Assembly (NCBI GenBank): GCA_030386875.1
Contig: CM059558.1
Location: 10,611,501 to 10,675,500 of the forward strand
Source of the DNA: Morinoia aosen
Lineage: Eukaryota; Arthropoda; Malacostraca; Amphipoda; Talitridae
Length of the DNA: 64,000 bases
Reading direction: 5' to 3'
Below the pieces are notes generated by a model. It saw only the letters and a list, made by a program, of their open reading frames with translations, was not told the origin of the DNA and did no database searches. The translations under genes were made by a program, and so were the position numbers. Positions 1 to 10,265 of the stretch are shown here, piece after piece (position 1 is the stretch's first letter; each line of letters starts with the position of its first letter).

Positions 1-216
1 GTTATATGATTGAAGGGTTCTATTGCATCATATGCTGAATTATAATTATTGTCTGCCAAATTATAATGATTTCATCTGTGGGGTACCTTCTATTCTATCC
101 ATCATTGACTGAACAACACTACACTTGGGTTGTTGAATGTTTGGAGACTATTGGGGTAAAGTTTTTTTACTTGAATTGTTTGCAACCTTGATGACATCAT
201 TTTTCAACAATAGTTC

Positions 217-736
217 GGTCAATATGGAGTTTAATGCGCTCACAGAAATTAAAAATTCTGTTCCCAAGAATCACTAAAGGACTACATTTAAAAATGTTTT
301 ACTTGAATGACATTCTGTGCTGATGCTTTATTTTTTGAGACATTTCAATAATTACGTTCAGGTAGAAATAACATCATATAGTCGGTTGCTTAGCCACCGC
401 ATTGTTTGGTCACGCCCATTTTTTGGGGGGACATGCCCACTTTTTTGTGGGAAAATAACAGCCTCAGTTTTGGTAAGTTAAAGTAAGAAATTTTAGGTTA
501 GTTTACCTAACTTAACCTTACCCATTGTTACGTCAATACCGTATTAGAGCATATTTATGTGTCCGTTCCTTCACTTTTGAATACGACATTCCTATAACTT
601 CAAAGTATAATAATTTGAAAATTACGCATCAGCGAGCAGAATATCATTCAGGTAAAAAGTTTTTAAATGTGTTCCTTTAGTGATTCTTGGGAATAGAATT
701 TTAATTTCTCTGAGGGCATTAAACTCCATATTGATC
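217..736. mobile_element. MITE with long inverted ends, copy 1
   Basis: Non-coding element of about 520 bp. Its first 110 bases are repeated, inverted and slightly diverged, at its end: both ends carry a stretch reading TCAATATGGAG going inward, then matching blocks around AGAATCACTAAAGG and TTCAGGTA. The 7-bp sequence ATAGTTC occurs at 210-216 and again at 737-743 and looks like the target-site duplication. No open frame of note lies inside. A second, more diverged copy is at 21592-22102. It lies in the intron upstream of the first visible prefoldin exon. The superfamily cannot be assigned from these ends alone. Confidence 0.8.
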
Positions 737-1328
737 ATAGTTCCCTCAGAAAAAAATTTATTTTGTGCCCTAAGGCTCATTTAGATTTGAAACATTCAAA
801 TGAAATAAAATCTGTTATGTTATTCTGATTTACTTTGTCAATAATTTGAAAATAAAATTTTCTTTTGTGGACGTGAAGTTAGAGTCACAAGTAGCTCATG
901 TCAACTGAAGTTAAGCGTGCTATGGTAATCAATTTTGCTGCTGTGGAATAACTGGACTCAATTTTTATTTAACAAGAAACACTTCAAAAATATATAGGAA
1001 ATATAATTTTATATATTTTATTTCATAATTATAACTATTTTTAGCTATTTTTGAATTACTCTGGCTTCTGAAGGATGTTCAAGTTATATCTCATGGCAAT
1101 ATTAATTGACTGTAGCCAAAAATAATTATCCTGAAATTTTCATTTTTAGTAGGAAATGAAAAACTAAAATGTCTAAAATATTTGATGCAAGGTAACAATT
1201 TTTCCGTTTAATTTTACTGCATTTGGTGATGAAATGTTTTACATATAGATTCAGGCATTGGGTGTATCAGTGAAGTGAGCCATGCTAAAATATTGTTCAT
1301 GTTTTTATAACTTATTTTCATTTCACAG
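737..1328 (+). other. Intron sequence, no feature seen
   Basis: AT-rich sequence between the MITE and the first visible prefoldin exon. It ends in a good splice acceptor, TTCATTTCACAG, at 1317-1328. Nothing else is recognised. The 5' exon(s) of the gene must lie before the window. Confidence 0.6.
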
Positions 1329-1450
1329 GAAGATGTTGAAGAGTTCATGAGCAAAGAATCTGGTGGTGCAGAAGAAGTGATCAGGCGCCTTGATGAGCAG
1401 ATCAGCAAGGATTGCTTCATGGAGTCGCACCTCACTGCCACTTGCTTGAG
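1329..1450 (+). CDS. VBP1: Prefoldin subunit 3, internal exon
   Basis: Encodes EDVEEFM followed by an RLDEQISKDCFMESHL stretch. This matches the start of the first long helix of prefoldin subunit 3 (VBP1; merry-go-round in Drosophila), whose human form has EDVDSFM and KKLDEQYQKYKFMELNL. Prefoldin is a cytosolic six-subunit jellyfish-shaped co-chaperone that passes unfolded actin and tubulin to the CCT chaperonin; subunit 3 is one of its two alpha-type subunits. The exon opens after CACAG and ends AG|GTGGGT in phase 2. With the G of the next exon it gives an arginine codon, in keeping with the family. The N-terminal residues are not in the window. Confidence 0.88.
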
Positions 1451-2036
1451 GTGGGTCTATTATTCTAGTATAAAGATGTGGTACAAAAAGTACATTTGTG
1501 TAGAGTATAATTATTTTATGCTACTATGTCAGTATTAGTTGAAGTAGTACCCTCTCACTTGACTAAAACAAAAAAGAGCTCTCATGCCCAATGTAAAATT
1601 TTCTCTTGCTTATTGGTAAGGACACAAGTGTTTTGTATCAAAGTTCATTATTATTATTTATTGCTCATTAGGCAAGACAGAGGATGGCTATTTGTAAAAA
1701 GTGCTACTCTAATCTTCTCAATGCAATGCATCTAATTTCATCAGTGTAATTAAGATGTCTTAATGATTTTGACGTAAGCCAACTTGCCAAAGTAATATTT
1801 TCCCCTTCTCCAGCATGCATTGAATGTAGGTGGGATACATTTTTAATTGCCATTCAGAATGTTTAAAGCTTTCCTCTTTATTATAATCTCTAATTCTTCA
1901 TTGAGTATAATCAATGTGCATTATTTTAGTTTTTCTAACACTATTTGACAAAAAATGCTAAGAATTTATGTTCCATAAAATGAATAATTGTGACAAATCT
2001 GCAGAAATTTTCACTCATCCATTATTATTGGTGCAG

Positions 2037-2202
2037 GCTGAAGCACCAGATGCCAGACATCAAAAGCTGCCTGCAGATCATAGAAGAAATGAAGGCTCGA
2101 CAAGACAGCATGGAGGATCTGGAAACTCAATTCCTGCTCTCTAACCAAGTCTATGTTAAAGGTACCATTCCTCCTTCCAACAAAGTCTGCTTATGGCTTG
2201 GG
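2037..2202 (+). CDS. VBP1: Prefoldin subunit 3, internal exon
   Basis: Encodes LKHQMPDIKSCLQIIEEM, MEDLETQFLLSNQVYVK and PPSNKVCLWLG in order. This is the end of the first coiled-coil helix and the start of the beta-hairpin core of prefoldin subunit 3; human VBP1 has LKGQIPEIKQTLEILKYM, METRFLLADNLYCK and PPTDKVCLWLG. The exon opens after GGTGCAG and its last codon, GGG, is followed by GTTAGT. The reading frame runs on past the donor to a stop 24 bases later, which supports splicing here. The next exon, 2.2 kb away, is separated by an intron that hosts a mariner-like element. Confidence 0.92.
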
Positions 2203-2624
2203 GTTAGTGAAACTGGACTAAGTTGAAATGCTGTAGGAAATTATGAGAAGTTAAGAAAATGTGAAAGATTTTAATCATATTGTTTTTTCAATAACATTAT
2301 GTTTGGGTATGGAGAAATTTATTTCATTTGCATTTGAGTTTGAAATAAGAGCAAAGCAGAAATTTCTGATTATGTATTTGTATTTTTCCTTTCAATTTTA
2401 GATGATTTTTTTTCAAACTTATTTTCTCAAGGTGGGTGTAATATCTGTCATTTTTATGCAGAAGCTTTGTACTTTGTAGTATGCTGCTCGTGTATTTGCT
2501 TCATTGCTACTGCCTTTACAGTTAATTTCTTGAAGCAGCATATGCCTTAATTGTAGGTGTATCTGTGTCATAGTTAGATCAATATAACCAGTGCGCCCTT
2601 TCATGGAAGTACAACTTTTGCATA

Positions 2625-4114
2625 TCCAGTGTTTCAAAAATACACGGCATAATTTCAGGTATGTATTTCCCACATGTAGACAATCAAAATAGTTCATTAC
2701 AACATATGTCCGGAAATGCTTCATTTCCGAGTTATGGCCTTCACAACATTGAAATTCACCGGAACGTTTTTCTTTCCGCAGGTCGTTGCCATTACAGAAG
2801 ATGTTCAAAATGACCACCTCCTGCTTGAATACAGACCTCACATCGATGTCTCATTGACCTGCGAACACGATCCCACACTCCAGGAATGTTGCGTATGTCC
2901 TCAGAGCGTGCCACAATTCGATTCCGAAGGGATTCCAAATCAGGCACCGGAGACGAATAAACCAATGATTTTAAATGGCCCCACAAGTAGAAATCGAGAG
3001 GGTTCAGATCAGGTGAGCGTGGAGGCCAAGCAATTGGGCCACCTCTACCTATCCATCGATCAGGAAATCTTCGATCCAAGTACCGGCGAGCCGTACGACT
3101 GAAGTGTGCAGGAGCGCCGTCATGCAAGAAGTGAGCGTGCTGACGATCGATCAGTGGAGTGTCGTCATAAACATCAGGTATGATGTTTTCCAGGAAGTTT
3201 GTGTACGCCTGCCCCGTAAGTCTGTTTACAAGTACATGGGGTCCAACTAACCGATCACCAATGATACCGGCCCACATGTTGAGGGAGAACCGCACCTGGT
3301 GATGAGATACAACAGTTGCATTTGGGTTTTCATACGCCCATACATGCTGATTGTGGAGATTTGTTATGCCATCTCGTGTGAACTGTGCTTCATCTGTAAA
3401 TAATACTAAGGAAGGAAAGTTCGGATTTGCAGCACATTGCTGCAAGAACCACTGACAGTACCTAACTCGTGCAGGGTAATCTGCTGGTGACAGCGCCTGT
3501 ACACGTTGCAAATGGTAAGGATACAATTGATACTCTTTCAGCAGTCTCCAGACAGTCGTATGGGGAACATTCACTTGCAACGCTAACCTTCGTGTGCTGA
3601 TAGAAGGAGTTCTGTTCACAATCTCCAGAATCTCCTCCTGTTCTTCTGGAGTTGTAGATCTTGGTCGTCCCCTTCCCAATCCAGGAGAGTCAAATTTTCC
3701 ATACTCGCACAGACGCTGATGGAGACTTACAAATGTCTTCCGATCTGGACATTGTCGCTGTGGGTACCTCTCCTGGTACAAACGACGAGCCAGCGCAGCA
3801 TTGCCGTCTGCCTTACCGTAGATCAAGTGCATCTCTGCCAGCTCCTGATTTGTGTACATGACACACAGTCGAACGCCAAACACAACACTGAATTTAACCT
3901 TCGCCTAGGAATGATCTGTCAGAGTGCCCTCTTAATGTGTCCTTTGACGGCAACGACCTGCGGAAAGAAAAACGTTCCGGTGAATTTCAATGTTGTGAAG
4001 GCCATAACTCGGAAATGAAGCATTTCCGGACATATGTTGTAATGAACTATTTTGATTGTCTACATGTGGGAAATACATACCTGAAATTATGCCGTGTATT
4101 TTTGAAACACCCTG
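2625..4114 (-). mobile_element. DD41D mariner-like transposon, apparently complete
   Basis: A 1490-bp element in the prefoldin intron between the exons ending at 2202 and starting at 4402. The terminal inverted repeats are about 166 bp each (2625-2790 and 3949-4114), and I find them identical except for the outermost few bases. The right end reads GTTTCAAAACAC-type sequence outward to CCCTG and is followed by TA; the left end is preceded by TA, as expected for the mariner/Tc1 group. It carries one uninterrupted transposase gene on the minus strand. Near-identical repeats and an open gene point to a recent insertion. Being in an intron, it should be removed from the prefoldin message. Confidence 0.93.
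2792..3883 (-). CDS. Mariner-like transposase, DD41D
   Basis: A 363-residue open frame. Residues 9-60 (MYTNQELAEMHLIYG, then the LHQRLCEYGKF stretch) match the DUF4817 helix-turn-helix found at the start of many arthropod transposases. A GRGRPR linker lies at about 70-75, followed by a second helix-turn-helix (around 95-120) and a DDE_3 catalytic domain. The catalytic residues appear as D164 (LFTDEAQF), D255 (HDGAPAHF) and D297 (SPDLNPLDFYLW). The gap between the last two is 41 residues, so this is DD41D rather than the common mariner DD34D; the medfly rosa element is the classic DD41D member. A second possible start is Met9. The stop lies just inside the left inverted repeat. All catalytic motifs are present and no break is seen, so it may be active. 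Confidence 0.93.
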   Translation of the reverse strand: MFGVRLCVMYTNQELAEMHLIYGKADGNAALARRLYQERYPQRQCPDRKTFVSLHQRLCEYGKFDSPGLGRGRPRSTTPEEQEEILEIVNRTPSISTRRLALQVNVPHTTVWRLLKEYQLYPYHLQRVQALSPADYPARVRYCQWFLQQCAANPNFPSLVLFTDEAQFTRDGITNLHNQHVWAYENPNATVVSHHQVRFSLNMWAGIIGDRLVGPHVLVNRLTGQAYTNFLENIIPDVYDDTPLIDRQHAHFLHDGAPAHFSRTARRYLDRRFPDRWIGRGGPIAWPPRSPDLNPLDFYLWGHLKSLVYSSPVPDLESLRNRIVARSEDIRNIPGVWDRVRRSMRHRCEVCIQAGGGHFEHLL

Positions 4115-4401
4115 TATAGGAATTAGTACTGTGATTGCTTACTTCTTTTCATCAGTTTAGTCCTTGAAAGTAAATTTTTGCATGTCTTCCAATTCCATTG
4201 ATAAATCGAAGTCTACCAACATAGACATTGATTTTCTGCATTTTTTCAATACTTGAGTTCAAACAGCTAAAGCAAAATTCCTCTGCTTTGATGCTTTTTT
4301 ACTCATCTATTTTTAGATTTACTCGTATTGTAGAAAACTTATTAATTGAACTTAAACTATGGTTTTAACCTGAATAATACACTGATGACTCGTGTGTGCA
4401 G

Positions 4402-4514
4402 GTGAATGTGATGCTAGAGTATGACCTGGAGGCAGCAGAGGTGCTGCTCAACAAGAACCTCAGCAACGCGAACACAAAGCTCGCCCAGGTCGTTTCGGAC
4501 CTTGATTTTTTTAG
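4402..4514 (+). CDS. VBP1: Prefoldin subunit 3, internal exon
   Basis: Encodes VNVMLEYDLEAAEVLLNKNL followed by KLAQVVSDLDFFR. This is the end of the beta-hairpins and the start of the second long helix of prefoldin subunit 3; human has NVMLEYDIDEAQALLEKNL and EEDLDFLR. The exon opens after TGTGTGCAG and ends TTTTTTAG|GTGAGT in phase 2, so one base of the next exon completes the arginine codon. The family continues with DQFTTTEVNMARVYNWDV, and what follows in this window is unusual (see 4789-4964). Confidence 0.92.
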
Positions 4515-4788
4515 GTGAGTTTTAGTAGATTTTCACGTGGGTACATAACTGTATTTGCGCAGTTCTATAGAATGTTTAGAAAAAATATACGTAAATACGT
4601 TATGTTCTAAAATACTCTTTTGTCATGGTTTTTCTGTTAAACAAAGAATACTGTGAAAATTTGGTGAAATCTCCCGTTACTGACACAATTAGGAATACGA
4701 CTGTTTTCTTGTGTTTTCACGACGTGCTTATCTGGACATGTGTTTTTGGCCATCCCTAATCTTATATTTCATCATTAGAGAGCTGCAG

Positions 4789-4823
4789 ACTCCATTCAGC
4801 GGCTACTGAGAATTTACATTCAA
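4789..4823 (+). CDS. VBP1: Prefoldin subunit 3, predicted micro-exon
   Basis: Predicted 35-nt exon. After the acceptor GCTGCAG the first base completes the arginine codon left open at 4514. The frame then reads LHSAATENLHS plus one base, where the family has DQFTTTEVNMA. Only the T-E pair and the spacing are conserved, so this part has diverged or been rewritten. It ends A|GTAGGA. Joining it to 4900 keeps the frame into RVYNWDV. The call rests on phase and position more than on similarity, and RNA evidence could overturn it. Confidence 0.45.
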
Positions 4824-4891
4824 GTAGGAGATTAGGTACGGCCAAAAACATAAGTATGTTTTTGGCCGTACGTAATCTTCTACTCGAATGT
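4816..4891. repeat. 37-bp-arm palindrome filling a predicted 76-nt intron
   Basis: Arms 4816-4852 and 4855-4891 are inverted copies with three mismatches and a 2-nt spacer. Each arm holds TTTTTGGCCGTACGTAAT or its near complement. A further partial copy of one arm (TTTTTGGCC then CTAATCTTA) lies just upstream near 4742-4764. The hairpin lies exactly where the conserved prefoldin codons should run on, and it carries GT near its left end (4824) and CTTTAG at its right end (4894-4899). Confidence 0.85.
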
Positions 4892-4899
4892 CACTTTAG

Positions 4900-4964
4900 C
4901 CCGCGTGTACAACTGGGACGTGAGGCGCCGCAGAGCCGAGGCTGGCAAGACGGCTCAGCACTGA
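4900..4964 (+). CDS. VBP1: Prefoldin subunit 3, last exon
   Basis: Begins with CC, which joins the preceding single base, then reads RVYNWDVRRRRAEAGKTAQH and a TGA stop. RVYNWDV followed by basic residues is the hallmark C-terminus of prefoldin subunit 3 (human ARVYNWDVKRR), so the gene's end is well placed. The acceptor is CACTTTAG at 4892-4899. The conserved residues just before it are altered because a palindrome lies there. The gene may therefore be intact with an extra mini-intron, or damaged at its end. Confidence 0.85.
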
Positions 4965-7900
4965 AAAACTAAGCCCAAAATAGCCTTAAATAGTAAGCTT
5001 ATCTTTCACTGCCTCCTGCATAGGGCTATGTTGTTGGCATACACGAGAATGTAACCCTGATCCAGCTTCAGTTGTGTTTCTTGTCGCCCGTCATTGGGGC
5101 TCATGGACGACTAATTTACTGTGGCGGTTGCAATGCGTGAGTCTTTTCTTTTGTAATGCCACGTTTCGGACACAATTGTGTCAAGATGGATAGATTGCAT
5201 GTTTGATTTAAATTCTTGGGTTAGCTATGATTGACCTCAAGAATTATAGAACTGTGAGAAATTGCGTTGAGATTTCTACCTTTAGTATGGGTTTTACCCA
5301 GCGTTCGTTTTCCTTGAACAGTTGAATGGAACGACCTCAATGCTAGCCTACCGTAGTACATATTTGAAGGTGATGTTTCACGGCACTCCTCGTTCCTCAA
5401 GTGACGAATGTTTAGGCAAGGCTTCATTAAATAGCGCAAGAAGATTGGTTGAGGATGTTAAATTTTACCTCGAAAGTAACTGTAATGACCGAGAACCACA
5501 TACTCCCTGTTGAGTTAATTCTAACTTCAGATATTTGAGCATCAAGATCATCATTGTCACAGGACATGCAGGCAGTAAAACATTAGGTACGTTTTGTCTT
5601 CGTCTAATGTCCTGTATCAGGATGGAGCTTCATTATTTCGCATTGAAAAATTATTTATTTGTTCATAAGAAACCAAAACACGCCCTTGGCTTCGATTCTA
5701 AAGTTTCTGACGCGCAAATTATTGAATTGTGAATACTGATGTGAATTTACTGAAAGAGAGTGGCGGAGCATTAAATTCTTTTATATTTAGTGATCATAAT
5801 GTGTATTTTGCATTTCAAGCGTCTGATTACAGCTGAAGTCTTATAATATGTTATTTCCAACAGGAAAGGAAATGTGATTTGTAATTTCTAAGCGGTGACA
5901 GGAGGAAACATAAGTGTGGCCAACCTGTTATCTGATGGGGGACCTATTCATAAAGTACTGTAATTTGTTGAAGAAGTAAATGTATTCGGGAATATATGAT
6001 GTTAGATCTGAGTGGACCCACCCAGTTCATGAGTGGCATGGTTGTGTTTTAATGTTTGTATTACGGTTTGTCTAAGTCCTAGAGGCTTGTAGCAGTTGGT
6101 ATGTTCTGCGGTCAGTTTAGAACCAAAATGGTCGAGCGTACTGAACTCCTATACTCAGCGCTGAGTTGAGAAAGGGTTCCAGCGCGGGTAAGACGCTTAG
6201 CGAAAGTGAGGGTGGGAGCTGGAACTGTGCGCCAAGCGCCATCCATGCCCCTCTTCCCCCGTGCACCTCAGAGGTCTTATAAGCGGTGAGCTTTTAAGGG
6301 CCCGCGCATTTGGTTCGCGTCCCCACCTGTACAGCATCCTACCAGTAAACGCTGCTCTTCTCCATTGTTATCTCTAACCTTTGTCTGCCTGCATATTTTG
6401 GAGCACAACTATGGACTTACCAAGAACGTCAACAAGGCATGGCAAAGGAAAGAAAAAGAAACGCCAGATAATCTTATTAAAAAAAACACAATTTCGATTC
6501 GCATCAACCCAAATAATTTCATTTCCTTCGCAATAAAAATTTATTACTCGTCGCAACAATTTATAAATAAAAACAATTTAGACATCAAGTAACCACATGG
6601 ATAATTTCGAAATCGTGGCCACAGCAAATACCTCTACAGCAAACATCATCAATTTGCTCGAACCTTGTTACACACAAGTATTATTATTAAAACAAAATAA
6701 ATCTAGTGATTACAGGGATTACATAAGGATTATAGACTAACTCCGAACAAAACACGAGTTCTTCGGCAAAAAATTTCGGAAAATTTTATAAGAATAAAAA
6801 CTATTACCTCGTAGGTAATGAAAAATAATTCAGAAAAAAAAATTAAATTAGCTAGACATCAAATTAAAGAATCAAAAAAGTTTTCACAAAAAACATTCAA
6901 AACATCGTCTGCGTTACCGTAGACTTCAGAATAGATGTTAGTTAAAGTTATTATTATTATACGCGTATGTTATTGTTATTGATTTTTATAATGTTAAAGC
7001 CGAATATCGCTCCAATTAGAACAGAACTTTTCCCCTATTAGTCAAAACAACCAATCAGAATAAACAGAGTGCCGTGGACTCGTAAAACTTAATTCTATCG
7101 TTAACATAATGAAATAGAACATGGAGTAAGATATAAGATAATACGTAACAAAAACGAATGCACGATAGTTTAGAACATCAAGTATGAATATGAAAATCGG
7201 GTTTCGCACCCTGCAAAAACAAAGGAATAATCACCAATTCGTTTCAAATAATCGTAATCCAATCATATGCAAAACCCAACCCAACTTTGGAGTCCTAGCT
7301 TCAATCCTTCCCCATTTATTGTTCCCCTGCATCCATGTATTCTGGTTCTTCTGGTAAAAATTACGAGTTTCAGCTATATTGGCTCCATTCTTTGTTCACA
7401 TGGTGATTGAATCCTTATGATGACGGGTAAAAAGAAACAAATGTTGTGATAAGTGTTAGATTGTCCATGACGGCTCCTTTTTGGGTCTCTCATGGTAAAC
7501 GGTAGTTATCGACATTTATGTAATGCTATATCGCTGTGTAACGAATGGGGGTGAAGTTCTGGAGAATTGTTGTGGCCTGACGAAAGGAGGGCATACTTTG
7601 TGTTATGCCAGCTATTGTTGAAGTCAGACATGAGTTTTGTTTTTTTGGTGAAAAGTGTATTGTATTGAGTTGTATCGCACTTGACTGAGTAAGATGGAAT
7701 ATGCGAGCAATAACGTGGTAATTGAAGTAATCTGTATAAATAGCGGAGAAAGATGGAAGACATTTATGATCTCAGCGTAAAACCTTACAACAACACAGCA
7801 ACTTTGGTAGAATTGCCAAAGAGACAACTAAATAGTCTATGGCCGAAGTTGTCGTTAACTGAGTTTATTATTATTGTTATTCATTTATATTATAATTAAC

Positions 7901-8101
7901 CGGAGCAAGTTACTTATTATAGGATGTGTGCCGTATATGTCTGTACGTATATGTATATTTAATAATTAAAAGACCTAGTGTTCAATATTTAATTGCTACA
8001 ATAATGTATTCATCGAATAAATATGGATGTAATCTACTTTTGCCATATAATAAAACTAGACCAGATGCATGTTTTACTGTAATGAGGAATTTTCACTAGG
8101 T
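4965..8101. other. No gene recognised
   Basis: About 3.1 kb downstream of prefoldin. The first part should hold its 3' untranslated region. A GC-richer patch at about 6110-6360 has a TTATAAGCGG box and could be a promoter or an old solo repeat, but nothing confirms this. It is followed by a short frame at 6411 with a basic GKGKKKKR run that matches nothing I know. From 6450 on the sequence is AT-rich and holds only chance frames. Confidence 0.5.
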
Positions 8102-8173
8102 AAAGTGTAGCTGCTGGAATGACTACAGCAATACTGCCAATATTCCTGTGGTTACTCACAGCAGCTACACTTT
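8102..8173 (+). other. Pre-miRNA-like hairpin or tiny MITE
   Basis: A 72-nt fold. The outer 15 bases, AAAGTGTAGCTGCTG, pair perfectly with CAGCAGCTACACTTT. Inside that a further 17 or so positions pair, with one single-base bulge, two mismatches and two G-U pairs, closing on a loop of about 8 nt. Length, stem and loop size suit an animal microRNA precursor, and they equally suit a very short inverted-repeat transposon. I do not recognise either arm as a known microRNA. Confidence 0.4.
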
Positions 8174-9059
8174 TAGTTCAACGATGCTCGTTATTCAAAT
8201 TTTCAACTATTAACGCGTCGATCATGGATACAGAGCAATTCGAAAATTTACTAATCTTGATAACACATTCTTTATAACGCAGTATGGCGTAGCGGTGATT
8301 ATTCAAAAATCGTCTGTACAAATCGGTGGGTAAGAGTAAGAGAGCACAGCAGATTACGAAAAAGGTGTAAGAGAATGATTTATACGGAAGATTTGTACTT
8401 CCGGAGCCTATTAAAATTTGAATTTATACGAGGCCTGTAATATATATATAGCCTAAAATAAATGTGCATTAGAGATGATGGGCATCGTAAAATAACTAAT
8501 CCTGCTTTCCATATACATCGTTCAACAGGTATTCTAAAAGAATTGAAGACTCTTGAAGAGGAAACCATTGTTTGCCAGAGTAATTTCATCCTGTGGTTTA
8601 TTGAAATTGACAAACGATGAACTCAGTGTTTCTTTCTGAAATATACAGTAACATTATGAGGACTTTCATTTGATGTATCGTTTTAACGCTCGGAAAGAAA
8701 CATTTGAATTTGAGAACTACAAGCGGAGACATGTATCGATGAATATGAAGGTTTTGCTCAGTATGCACACAAATTTTAATTATTACGTGGCTATTAAGCA
8801 TTGCATACGAGATTATCAAAGTTTTTGGTATCATGGTTTCCAGACAATTTACATTTTTTTCAATCAGTATGTGCGGAAACCCGGTAGTTCCTGTCATAGT
8901 GCAATCATACGTACGGCAGCCAGTGCATCGCTGCCGCGAGTGTGGTGTGGGTCACGTGGTATGGGTGTGGCAACGTCATCAGGTCAAACGTCTCCTATTG
9001 GCTGGCTTGTCTAACGGTTGCGAGCAGCTGTCCCCTTTGAAGTGAACCTACCTGTCTTG

Positions 9060-9795
9060 TGTATATCGTGGTTTCAGCTCTGTCGATAATGACGTAGGGG
9101 CCAATTGGCCAATGACGGAGCCGATAAATTGTTACGTGTCTCTTGTTTGAGTCTGAAGTTGTTAGTCGGCTCTGAGCCTCTGAAAGAGGTGTAACGAACA
9201 TTGCAGCAGAAATGGCTCCTTACGTACGCTTAAAAAAATGCTTAATGGAAAATTGTGCTACTTATTTTTAGCAGGTTTTTTAATCACTTAAACATCTTAA
9301 TTTATTCATTATCGTATTGTTTCGACAAATATGAGAATCTGGTGTTTAAAAAATGGTGATGAACTCTTTCCGAAAAACTTAAGATACGGCACCGACGTTA
9401 TATCACATTTAGAACCTGAGTCTAATTTAAATGCACCTTAGTTTTTAAATATAAATTGTAAATATGTTCATGAATGCACATTCACGTTTATGTATAGTGA
9501 AGAACAATATAAAAAAGTGTTATCATTACAATCGAAATGTGCTACTTTGGCTTTCACTCTCCTTATTACGCCAAGAAACGTTTCATAAATTTTGAATATA
9601 AACTTGAGTTCCATTCCTAACGAGTATCATAGTAAAGCCTGGATACGCAGCCAATTGAAAGCCTTGGCACCAATGACGCCAGCTGCGAGTCATGGCTGCT
9701 AGAAGCTGATTGGTTGGCGTGCGTGAGTACGTTTGTCTAGAGCGGGCTTGCGGTCCACCGTATTTTTGAAGTTCTTCTTATGTAAGTGTTCTGTG
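9060..9795 (+). mobile_element. Internally deleted P-like element
   Basis: The left part (about 9085-9258) matches, in order, the start of the large P-like element whose 5' end is at 52300 on the minus strand. It shares GACGTAGG then CCAATTGGCCAATGA, the lead-up AGAGGTGT, and the THAP start codon region encoding MAPYVRLKKCLMENC. It then switches abruptly at about 9262 to sequence matching the other end of that element (45258-45783, inverted) and runs to its terminal TTCTGTG. The middle, roughly 6 kb in the full copy, is absent. This is the usual form of a non-autonomous P derivative. The left tip is not clear and no target duplication was found. Confidence 0.75.
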
Positions 9796-10254
9796 GTGAT
9801 ACCAGCAGTCATTTCTCAGAGAGTTACTTAATTTCCTCGCCTGACGCGTAAGGTCAATGCCTCTTGCATCGCTTGGTGAAGTGTTGGTTTGGTGTGACTG
9901 AAAGTACCTCAGTCGTACAAATCTGCAGCTCCATTGAAGAGCATACTTTACTGTGGGGAGCTCCATTGAAAGAATGTATGATACAAGCCGAAACACAGAC
10001 AGTAACCGTACTTTACGTTAGAAAGTAAAATTTCATGAATGGAAATGACTCGGTCATGAATGGGACTTAAAAATGAGTCAGATACATGCAAACTGTTTTG
10101 TCTCGCAGAAATTGAAATGCATTATGCGTCAAATTGCAGAGAAGTATTCGCAGGTACAGTAACTGGTATTCCACAGGTTTCGTCTTTCATTTTCCCAATT
10201 ACTTTCATATTTTTAGTTGAATATAGGAAGTGTTCTTTAGAATAGTTTGATGTA
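9796..10254. other. No gene recognised
   Basis: Short stretch between the P derivative and the Polinton fossil. The sequence AGCTCCATTGAA occurs twice, at about 9929 and 9959. Nothing else is recognised. Confidence 0.5.
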
Positions 10255-10265
10255 TCATACAAGTC

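Noticed and set aside
2716-4119. Plus-strand frames over the mariner element
   Set aside because: They are antisense shadows of the transposase or lie in its inverted repeats.
6110-6560. Possible promoter and first exon (TTATAAGCGG box, then a short basic frame MDLPRTSTRHGKGKKKKRQ)
   Set aside because: The frame is short, matches no family I know and has no clear downstream exon. The GC-rich patch could equally be part of an old repeat.
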